Of a stretch of DNA of 13,240 nucleotides, positions 6,403 to 12,324 are shown piece after piece (the first letter of the stretch is position 1; every line of letters begins with the position of its first letter). The DNA lies in the NCBI GenBank assembly GCA_964561005.1, contig CAZLNO010000104.1, forward strand, positions 1-13,240, written 5' to 3'. The position numbers were made by a program, and so were the translations under genes. Origin of the DNA: CAZLNO01 sp964561005 (GTDB lineage Bacteria; Pseudomonadota; Alphaproteobacteria; Kiloniellales; Rhodovibrionaceae). The notes beneath the pieces are model-generated. The model did not search any database. It worked only from the letters and a program-made list of their open reading frames with translations, and had not been told where the DNA came from.

Positions 6403-8214
6403 TCAACTGGAGGCCGCTTGACGGTCCGGCGCCTGGCGCTTGGGCGGTAGCGACAATTTAAGGTGCAGTTCCCTTAAACGCTCTTCCGGAATTTCGGCCG
6501 GCGCGCCCATCAGCAGATCCTCCGCCCGCTGCGTCATGGGGAAGGCCACGACCTCGCGGATGTTCGGCTCGTCGGCCAGCAGCATGACGATGCGGTCGAT
6601 GCCGGGCGCGCAGCCGCCGTGCGGCGGCGCACCGTACTTCAGGGCGTTCAGCAGGCCGGCGAAGCGCTCCTCGACCTCCTCGGGCGTATAGCCGACGATG
6701 GCGAAGGCGCGGTACATCACCTCCGGCAGGTGGTTCCGGATGGCGCCGGAGGACAGCTCCACGCCGTTGCAGACGATATCGTACTGCGTGGCCTTGATGG
6801 ACAGCGGGTCCTCGTGCTCCAGCGCATCCAGCCCGCCCTGCGGCATCGAGAAGGGGTTGTGCGAGAACTCGATCCTGCCGGTCTCCTCGTCCAGCTCGTA
6901 CATCGGGAAATCGACGATCCAGCAGAACTTGTAGGTGTCCTGCTCGATCAGCTCCAGCTCCTCGCCCAGGCGGGTGCGCACGATCCCGGCGAAACGCGCC
7001 GCCTCCTTCACCTGGTCGCAGACGAAGAACACCGCGTCGCCGTCCTTCAGGCCGGCCGCCTCGCGGATCATGTCCAGGCGATGGTCGTCCAGGTTCTTGG
7101 CGATCGGCCCCTTGGGCGCGCCGTCCTCGGGATAGACGATGTAGCCCAGGCCCGGCTTGCCCTCCTTCTGCGCCCAGGCGTTCAGCTTGTCGAAGAAGCT
7201 GCGCGGCCGGCTCGCCGCGCCCGGCGCGGGGATGGCGCGCACCTCCGCGCCCTTCTCGATCGCCTTGGCGAAGATGCCGAAGCCGGAGTTGCGGAAGGCC
7301 TCGGTCGCCTCGCGGATCTCGATCGGGTTGCGCAGGTCGGGCTTGTCGGTGCCGTACTTCAGCATCGCCTCGTCGTAGGGGATGCGCGGATACGGGGGCC
7401 TGGTGACGCTGCGGCCGCCGGCGAACTCCTCGAACACCCCGGTCAGCACGGGCTCGATGGCGTTGAAGACATCGTCCTGGGTGACGTAGCTCATCTCGAA
7501 GTCGAGCTGGTAGAACTCGCCCGGCGAGCGGTCGGCGCGGCTGGCCTCGTCGCGGAAGCAGGGAGCGATCTGGAAGTACTTGTCGAAGCCCGCCACCATC
7601 AGAAGCTGCTTGAACATCTGCGGCGCCTGCGGCAGCGCGTAGAACTTGCCGGGGTGCAGGCGGCTGGGGACCAGGAAGTCGCGCGCGCCCTCGGGGCTGG
7701 AGGCGGTCAGGATGGGCGTCTGGAACTCGCGGAAGCCCTGATCCTCCATGCGCCGGCGGATGGAGGAGATGACGTCGCAGCGCAGCTTGATGTTGCGGTG
7801 CATGCGCTCGCGCCGCAGATCCAGGAAGCGATGGCGCAGGCGCACCTCCTCGCCGGCGTCCTCGTCGGAATTGACCTGCAGCGGCACCTGCGCCGCGCTG
7901 GAGAGGATGTCGAAGCTCTCGGCCCGCAGCTCGACCTCGCCGGTGGGCAGGCGCGGGTTGACCGTCTCCGGGTCGCGGGCGACGACCTTGCCCGTGACCC
8001 GGATGACGCTCTCCACGCGCACCCGCTCCATCTCCGCGAACAGCTCGCTGGAGACGTCGGTCACCACCTGGGTGACGCCGAAGTCGTCGCGCAGGTCGAT
8101 GAAGAGGAGCTGGCCGTGGTCGCGCTTGCGATGGACCCAGCCGGACAGCCGGGCGGTCTGGCCGACGTGCTCGCTGCGCAGTTCGCCGCAGGTGTGCGTG
8201 CGGTAAGGATGCAT
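6403..8214 (-). CDS. aspS: Aspartyl-tRNA synthetase, probably non-discriminating (Asp/Asn)
   Basis: This 603-residue cytoplasmic class IIb synthetase charges tRNA-Asp with aspartate. The N-terminal OB-fold anticodon domain (about 1-105) contains GWVHRKRDHGQLLFIDLRD (25-43). The catalytic core follows with RHRFLDLRRE (127-136), motif 2 FRDE (220-223) inside GFDKYFQIAPCFRDEASRADRSPGEFYQLDFEM, a bacterial GAD insertion, and motif 3 near the C-terminus (APGIDRIVMLLADEPNIREVVAFP). His33 in RDHG sits where non-discriminating bacterial enzymes such as that of Pseudomonas aeruginosa have His and the Asn-rejecting E. coli enzyme has Leu. The enzyme may therefore also form Asp-tRNA-Asn for amidation by GatCAB. 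The start ATG at 8214 is chosen from the conserved MHPYRTH N-terminus and GAAGG 8 nt upstream. An in-frame extension to 8430 runs into repeat DNA and is not coding. Confidence 0.95.
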   Translation of the reverse strand: MHPYRTHTCGELRSEHVGQTARLSGWVHRKRDHGQLLFIDLRDDFGVTQVVTDVSSELFAEMERVRVESVIRVTGKVVARDPETVNPRLPTGEVELRAESFDILSSAAQVPLQVNSDEDAGEEVRLRHRFLDLRRERMHRNIKLRCDVISSIRRRMEDQGFREFQTPILTASSPEGARDFLVPSRLHPGKFYALPQAPQMFKQLLMVAGFDKYFQIAPCFRDEASRADRSPGEFYQLDFEMSYVTQDDVFNAIEPVLTGVFEEFAGGRSVTRPPYPRIPYDEAMLKYGTDKPDLRNPIEIREATEAFRNSGFGIFAKAIEKGAEVRAIPAPGAASRPRSFFDKLNAWAQKEGKPGLGYIVYPEDGAPKGPIAKNLDDHRLDMIREAAGLKDGDAVFFVCDQVKEAARFAGIVRTRLGEELELIEQDTYKFCWIVDFPMYELDEETGRIEFSHNPFSMPQGGLDALEHEDPLSIKATQYDIVCNGVELSSGAIRNHLPEVMYRAFAIVGYTPEEVEERFAGLLNALKYGAPPHGGCAPGIDRIVMLLADEPNIREVVAFPMTQRAEDLLMGAPAEIPEERLRELHLKLSLPPKRQAPDRQAASS

Positions 8215-8312
8215 GTCCTTCGCCTTCGAAAAACCGGTCGCGTTCATGGGTTTGCGAGCTACCCTGCCCGAAAGCACTTGGACGAAACCACTTGGCACCG
8301 TGCAAAGCGCCG

Positions 8313-8434
8313 CCTCATCCTTCGACGGGCTCAGGATGAGGTGGAGTCCTTGTGACGAGCCCACGGTCCTCATGCCGAGCCTGTCGAAGCATGCCGAGCC
8401 TGTCGAAGCATGCCGAGCCTGTCGAAGCATGAGG
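8313..8434. repeat. Two-hairpin palindromic repeat, copy 2, with tripled loop unit
   Basis: Hairpin A is CCTCATCCT (8313-8321) with AGGATGAGG (8333-8341). Hairpin B is bounded by CCTCATG (8368-8374) and CATGAGG (8428-8434). Instead of one loop unit, hairpin B holds three perfect tandem copies of a 19-mer, ATGCCGAGCCTGTCGAAGC, at 8372-8390, 8391-8409 and 8410-8428. The layout matches copy 1 at 34-111, whose hairpin B has a single unit. The element lies between the divergent genes aspS and rnd. Confidence 0.85.
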
Positions 8435-8558
8435 CCACCCGCTCAGCGGTGCGCGAGCTGCCTTCGTGCAAGCGCCTTCTCAGGCGCGCGCAAGAGACAG
8501 CGCGCACCGCCGGTTGTCAAGGGTGGCGGCGCGGCTTTCGCCGGGCGGGCGCTTGGCC

Positions 8559-8564
8559 TATATT
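8559..8564 (+). promoter_or_regulatory. Candidate -10 box for a leaderless rnd transcript
   Basis: TATATT stands out in GC-rich sequence and ends 9 bp before the rnd ATG at 8574. Initiation about 7 nt downstream would begin the mRNA at or within a few bases of the start codon. No Shine-Dalgarno sequence is present between the box and the ATG, which fits a leaderless message. A -35 match at the right distance (around 8535-8540) is poor. Confidence 0.4.
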
Positions 8565-8573
8565 TGCGGCGCC

Positions 8574-9737
8574 ATGAAGCTGATCACCGACACCGATACC
8601 CTGCACGCCTTCTGCGCCCGCCAGGCCGAGGCGCCCTATGTCACCGTCGATACCGAGTTCCTGCGCGACAGCACCTACTGGCCGCGGCTGTGCCTGGTGC
8701 AGCTCGGCGGGCCAAAGGAGGTCGCCGCCGTCGACGCCCTGGCCGAGGGCCTTGATCTGGCGCCGCTGTTCGAGTTGCTGGCCGACCGCGACGTGCTGAA
8801 GGTCTTCCACTCCGCCCGCCAGGACATGGAGATCTTCCACCAGCACATGGACGGCGCCCTGCCGGCGCCGATCTTCGACACCCAGGTGGCGGCGATGGTC
8901 TGCGGCTTCGGCGAGCAGGTCGGCTACGACACCCTGGCGCGCAAGCTGACGGGCGCGGAGATCGACAAGGCCTCGCGCTTCGCCGACTGGTCGCGCCGGC
9001 CGCTCACCGACCAGCAGCTCGCCTACGCCCTGTCCGACGTGACCCACCTGCGCGACATCTACGAGAAGCTGCGCGACCAGTTGGCCGAATCCGGCCGCGC
9101 GGCCTGGCTGGAAGAGGAGATGGCCGTGCTCACCGACCCGGCCACCTACCGCACGGACCCGGCCGAGGCCTGGCTGCGCCTCAAGCCCCGGTCGGGCGAC
9201 CGCCGCTATCTCGCGCTTCTGCGCGAGATCGCCGCCTGGCGCGAGACCGAGGCGCAACGCCGCGACGTGCCGCGCAACCGCGTGCTGCGCGACGAGCAGC
9301 TTCAGGACATCGCCGCCCACGCCCCGTGCACGGTGGAACAACTCGCCCGCACGCGCGGCCTGAGCAGCGACTTCGCCCGCGGCCGGCTGGGCGAGCAGCT
9401 CCTGACCGCGGTGGAGCGCGCGCTGGCCGTGCCCAAGGCCGAGCGGCCGGCGCCGCCGCGCCGCAACGACCTGCCGCCGGGTCTGGGGCCGCTGGTGGAC
9501 CTCCTGAAGGTGCTGCTGAAGACCAAGTGCGAGGCCAACGGCGTGGCGCAGAAGCTGGTCGCCTCGGCCGCGGACCTGGAGCGCATCGCCGCCGACGACG
9601 CCGCCGAGGTGGCGGCCCTGCGCGGCTGGCGCCGGGAAATCTTCGGCGACGACGCGCTGGCGCTCAAGCACGGCCGCATCGCCCTGGCCGCGAACGGCAG
9701 GCAGGTGCGGCTCATCCGACTGGACGCGGCGGCGTAG
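8574..9737 (+). CDS. rnd: Ribonuclease D
   Basis: The 387-residue protein is a DEDDy-type 3'-5' exoribonuclease that trims the 3' ends of tRNA precursors and other small RNAs. All three exonuclease motifs are present: ExoI VDTEFLRD with Asp26 and Glu28, ExoII FHSARQDMEIF with Asp84, and ExoIII YALSDVTHL with Tyr151 and Asp155. An HRDC domain follows (about 205-285: RYLALLREIAAWRETEAQRRDVPRNRVLRDEQLQDIA), and a second HRDC-like region lies near 300-370. Length is close to E. coli RNase D (375). The ATG at 8574 has no Shine-Dalgarno sequence but a TATATT box just upstream, suggesting leaderless translation. The gene is divergent from aspS and ends 8 bp from the stop of the convergent cyclase gene, with no obvious terminator between them. 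Confidence 0.94.
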   Translation: MKLITDTDTLHAFCARQAEAPYVTVDTEFLRDSTYWPRLCLVQLGGPKEVAAVDALAEGLDLAPLFELLADRDVLKVFHSARQDMEIFHQHMDGALPAPIFDTQVAAMVCGFGEQVGYDTLARKLTGAEIDKASRFADWSRRPLTDQQLAYALSDVTHLRDIYEKLRDQLAESGRAAWLEEEMAVLTDPATYRTDPAEAWLRLKPRSGDRRYLALLREIAAWRETEAQRRDVPRNRVLRDEQLQDIAAHAPCTVEQLARTRGLSSDFARGRLGEQLLTAVERALAVPKAERPAPPRRNDLPPGLGPLVDLLKVLLKTKCEANGVAQKLVASAADLERIAADDAAEVAALRGWRREIFGDDALALKHGRIALAANGRQVRLIRLDAAA

Positions 9738-9745
9738 GGCGGGGC

Positions 9746-10975
9746 TCAGGGCTCCATCCGCAGCGGGCGTCGCTGTACGTTTTCCGGCGGGAAGAAGAGA
9801 TAGTCCGATTCCCCGGCCACCTGCGCGTGGCACTCGGCGCAGAACGCCACCCGCTCGCCGTTCGGGCCGCCGGTGCGGCCGAACACGCCGCCGTTGGGCC
9901 GGATCATGGTGAAGCGCCAGTCGCCGCTGGCCGCGTTGAAGCCCTCGGGCATCTTCTCCATCAGGAACAGCGGGCCGGTGTAGACGTCGCCGCGCTTGGT
10001 GACCTCGAAGCTGTCCTTGGCGATGGCCGCGCCCACCGGCATCTCCTCGATCGGTCCGAAGGTGCCGTAGCCCTCCGCCTTGGCGTTGGCGTAGTTGTTC
10101 AGGTAGCGCCGGCCGTGCGGCTCGGAGAGGTAGGGCAGCGCGGTGTACTTGCGCCACTCCTGGTACGTCGCCGCCACGTCGATGCCCGAGTCGGCGTAGG
10201 CGCCGGCCATCCGGTCCTGGATGCGCTCGTAGATCGTGAGCGCGTCCTCGGGCTCGACCGCGGCCGGGTTGCCGACCTTGAAGTGATGCCGCGGCTGCGC
10301 GGTCACCGGCCCGGCCTCGCGCGGCGGCACTGGCTGGGGCGCCTCCCGCCACGGCCGCCACCAGGCCAGCCCGCCCGCCGCCACCAGCACCACCACCAGC
10401 GCCGCGAGGCCGGCGACGACAAGGCGCCGGCGCCGCGGCCGCGCGCCACCCGTGGCGCCGGCGTCCGCGGGGTTCACGCGGTAGACGTGGATGGGCTCGC
10501 TGATGCCCTTGACGGTGTGGCGGCCCAGGTCCCTGTAGGCCAGGTGGAGCACCTTGTGCACCTGGATGTAGGCGCCCTCCGAGATGCAGACGCCGCGCGC
10601 CGGCGCCAGGCCCTGCAGGCGGTCGGCGACGTTGACGCCGTCGCCGTAGAGGTTCTCGCCCGCCACCATCACGTCGCCCACGTGCACGCCGATGCGATAG
10701 TGCATGCGTCGCTCGGGCTCCAGGTCCTGGTTGCGCGTCTCGACCACCTCCTGCACCTCGAGGGCGCAGCGCACGGCCTGCACCGCGCTGGGAAACTCGG
10801 CCAGGAGGCTGTCGCCGGCGGTGGCGAACACCCGGCCGTCGAACGCCGTCACCCGCTCGGCGGCGGCCTGCCGGTGGCCCTCCAGCGTGGCCAGGGCGGA
10901 CTCCTCGTCGACCTCCATGTGCCGGCTGAAGCCCGCGACATCGGCGGCCAGAATCGCGGCCAGCTTTCGTGCCAT
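9746..10975 (-). CDS. Class III nucleotide cyclase fused to a periplasmic cytochrome P460-like haem domain
   Basis: This 409-residue protein has three parts. Residues 1-167 are a class III adenylate/guanylate cyclase domain with metal-binding Asp12 (AADVAGFS) and Asp55 (ATAGDSLLAEF) and transition-state Asn115 and Arg119 (GDGVNVADR). Residues 185-205 form one transmembrane helix, preceded by PRRRR (180-184), which by the positive-inside rule keeps the cyclase in the cytoplasm. Residues 235-400 resemble cytochrome P460/cytochrome c'-beta proteins and carry a c-type haem motif CAECH (Cys379, Cys382, His383) followed by GESDYLFFPP. Haem attachment fits a periplasmic location. The purine-selecting positions are Ala51 and Asn108 instead of the usual Lys and Asp, so substrate and activity are uncertain. 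The ATG at 10975 begins MARKLAAILAADV, normal for this cyclase family. A 26-residue upstream extension looks non-coding. The role is inferred: a redox or gas signal in the periplasm may control cyclic nucleotide synthesis. Confidence 0.82.
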   Translation of the reverse strand: MARKLAAILAADVAGFSRHMEVDEESALATLEGHRQAAAERVTAFDGRVFATAGDSLLAEFPSAVQAVRCALEVQEVVETRNQDLEPERRMHYRIGVHVGDVMVAGENLYGDGVNVADRLQGLAPARGVCISEGAYIQVHKVLHLAYRDLGRHTVKGISEPIHVYRVNPADAGATGGARPRRRRLVVAGLAALVVVLVAAGGLAWWRPWREAPQPVPPREAGPVTAQPRHHFKVGNPAAVEPEDALTIYERIQDRMAGAYADSGIDVAATYQEWRKYTALPYLSEPHGRRYLNNYANAKAEGYGTFGPIEEMPVGAAIAKDSFEVTKRGDVYTGPLFLMEKMPEGFNAASGDWRFTMIRPNGGVFGRTGGPNGERVAFCAECHAQVAGESDYLFFPPENVQRRPLRMEP

Positions 10976-11340
10976 GCCAGGAACCACATCCTCGTGACGG
11001 CCGGCGGGCGCCTGGTCAGGCGCGGCCCGTGCCGGACCCCGCCGACCTGGCAAGCGCCCCCGGCCAGGCTCTCCAACCAGGAATTTTCCCCCCGAGGCTC
11101 AGGTCGGTCGAAACGCGATTTCGTGATCGCGCGGTCAAATATCAGCGGCACTTACTGCGAATTCGTCATCCCGTGCGCACCGCAGCACGAAGTGATGCGG
11201 TGCAGACACGGGATCCCGTGCCGAGGCGGCAAACAGATCCCGGACCAGCGAAGCAGCACTTCGTGCTGCGTCGCATCCGGGATGACGAGTCGGAAATCAA
11301 CCGCCGCCGGTATAAGGTTGGGTCAGCAAGGGACCTTGTC
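10976..11340. other. Intergenic region upstream of the cyclase-P460 gene
   Basis: This 365-bp region has no credible gene on either strand. It contains an AT-richer stretch around 11085-11165, an inverted repeat CGCGAT-N6-ATCGCG (11114-11131) and a palindromic repeat element (11164-11287). The cyclase promoter should lie here, but I could not identify convincing -35/-10 boxes. Confidence 0.6.
11164..11287. repeat. Palindromic intergenic repeat with 10-bp inverted ends
   Basis: The ends are CGTCATCCCG (11164-11173) and CGGGATGACG (11278-11287), perfect inverted repeats. Inside are GCACCGCA (11176-11183) paired with TGCGGTGC (11196-11203), the 14-bp palindrome CACGGGATCCCGTG (11207-11220), and GCAGCAC-TTC-GTGCTGC (11253-11269). 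The segment GCAGCACGAAGTG occurs once directly (11182-11194) and once inverted. It encodes nothing and looks like a MITE or REP-type element, distinct in sequence from the repeats at 34-111 and 8313-8434. Confidence 0.75.
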
Positions 11341-12006
11341 CTAACCGCCGAAGCGCGCCGCCGTGGCCCGGACCTCTTCGAGCAGGCGGCGCGTCGCGCG
11401 GGCGTCGCCGCCGGTGCCTCCCAGGGCCCGGCGAAAGCCGCGCAGGCCCTCGCGGGTCCGCGGATCGATCACGCCGTCGATCGGTCCGGTCGGGAAGTCC
11501 AGCGCCGCCAGCAGGGCCTCCAGCTCCCGCCGTTCGCCCTGGCCCAGCGCCGATCCGGGCCCGTCGACCGCACGGCCCGGCCCGAACGGGCTGCCCGCCA
11601 GCAGCAGCGCCAGCATCGCCACCGCGACGATCGCGCCGCCGAGCCCGCCAGCCAGCAAGGCCTGGCGGTCGCCCGCCGACCCGTCCGTGATGACGCGGCC
11701 GGCCCGCGTCGCGCGCCTGAATCCCGCAAGCCGCCCGGACCGGGGTGCCGGCGATGCCCAGGTGTCGCGCAATCCGGCGGACCGCCGCTCTTGGCGCGCC
11801 CGCGCCCGCGCCTCCACGGCGGCGACCGCGCCGCGTACCATCTCGCGCATCGCCTCGCGATCGCCGTGCGCCGGCCAGGCGCGGTCCACGATGTCCGTGG
11901 CGCCACGCTTTCGAGCCGCCGGCCGCGCCGTGGCCGGGTCCGCGCCGTCCGTCATGGAGAAGAGATTCGCGCCCATCAGATACACCGTCTGCTTGGAAAG
12001 CTGCAT
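11341..12006 (-). CDS. Single-pass membrane protein with peptidoglycan-binding-like C-terminus
   Basis: The predicted product has 221 residues. A charged, probably cytoplasmic N-terminal region (1-115, rich in Ala and Arg, with a helix EAMREMVRGAVAAVEARARARQE) leads to a transmembrane helix at about 117-138 (LLAGGLGGAIVAVAMLALLLAG). The C-terminal part (157-213) contains ERRELEALLAALDFPTGPIDGVIDPRTREGLRGF, a good match to the peptidoglycan-binding-like PG_binding_1 repeat (LxxLGFxxGPIDGxxxxxTRxAixxF). The periplasmic C-terminus could touch the cell wall. The start is uncertain: ATG at 12006, 11976 and 11955 are all in frame and none has a strong Shine-Dalgarno sequence. I report the longest plausible one, since further upstream the translation looks non-coding. 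No close family name is recognised. Confidence 0.65.
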   Translation of the reverse strand: MQLSKQTVYLMGANLFSMTDGADPATARPAARKRGATDIVDRAWPAHGDREAMREMVRGAVAAVEARARARQERRSAGLRDTWASPAPRSGRLAGFRRATRAGRVITDGSAGDRQALLAGGLGGAIVAVAMLALLLAGSPFGPGRAVDGPGSALGQGERRELEALLAALDFPTGPIDGVIDPRTREGLRGFRRALGGTGGDARATRRLLEEVRATAARFGG

Positions 12007-12101
12007 CCTGACGCACCGACAGCGGGAAGAAAAGCCCGTGGGTGCGATCGCCGACTCGACGCGCAAGGCGTGGTCATCGCCGGGTCGCCTTGCACGGATG
12101 C

Positions 12102-12314
12102 TCAGTGCGCCGTGCCGGCTGCCGCTTTGCAGGTGACCGTGACCTCCGGCGCCGTGCCGTCCACCTGGCACGCGGTCAGATCGCCGCGCCAGCTATCGTG
12201 GATCAGATAGCCGCCGGCCTCGATCTGCCAGACGCGGTAGCGGTTCTGATGGACCAGGGCCGCGGCAATGAGGATGCCGGCGACCAGGATCGCCAGCGGT
12301 GTCAGGACGCGCAT
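12102..12314 (-). CDS. Small single-pass membrane protein of unknown function
   Basis: The 70-residue product has an N-terminal membrane segment (MRVLTPLAILVAGILIAAALV, about 5-22), then RYRVWQIEAGGYLIHDSWRGDLTACQVDGT and a short tail. Two cysteines (Cys49 and Cys62) lie after the membrane segment and would face the periplasm if the N-terminus is inside. Short proteins with a membrane anchor followed by a Y.yD.wtG....C block occur in many alphaproteobacteria, but I know no function. The ATG at 12314 has GAGAGG 6 nt upstream; an in-frame TTG at 12320 is too close to that site. It begins 10 bp after the stop of the YyaL-like gene, so the two are almost certainly cotranscribed. Confidence 0.65.
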   Translation of the reverse strand: MRVLTPLAILVAGILIAAALVHQNRYRVWQIEAGGYLIHDSWRGDLTACQVDGTAPEVTVTCKAAAGTAH

Positions 12315-12324
12315 CGCCAACCTC

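Larger units (their letters stand above)
8215..8573. other. Divergent intergenic region between aspS and rnd
   Basis: This 359-bp region has no credible gene. It holds, from left to right, the aspS leader; two direct copies of CACTTGG (8275-8281 and 8289-8295) with a 14-bp period; the expanded two-hairpin repeat (8313-8434); and the rnd promoter region ending in TATATT (8559-8564). The in-frame aspS extension here encodes only translated repeat units. Confidence 0.7.

Noticed and set aside
6458..8355. Long open frames on both strands over aspS (578 and 615 codons)
   Set aside because: They are low-complexity Arg/Ala/Gly/His translations antisense or out of frame to an unmistakable aspartyl-tRNA synthetase.
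8372..8428. Tandem direct repeats as a CRISPR array
   Set aside because: The 19-bp units are contiguous with no spacers, they derive from a palindromic repeat loop, and there are no cas genes.
8215..8430. N-terminal extension of AspRS by 72 residues
   Set aside because: The extension translates the palindromic repeat and its tandem units. The conserved N-terminus MHPYRTHTCGEL begins at 8214 with GAAGG upstream.
9738..9745. Bidirectional terminator between rnd and the cyclase gene
   Set aside because: The 8-bp gap and adjacent codons show no stem-loop with U-tract on either strand.
10976..11053. 26-residue N-terminal extension of the cyclase-P460 protein
   Set aside because: The family begins at MARKLAAILAADV, and the extension is Pro/Arg/Gly-rich with no family resemblance.
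11207..11220. CACGGGATCCCGTG as a stand-alone operator
   Set aside because: It lies inside a repeat element bounded by 10-bp inverted ends, so it is more simply part of that repeat.
12007..12171. 55-residue N-terminal extension of the peptidoglycan-binding-like membrane protein
   Set aside because: It overlaps the end of the small membrane-protein gene in another frame and has shadow-like composition.
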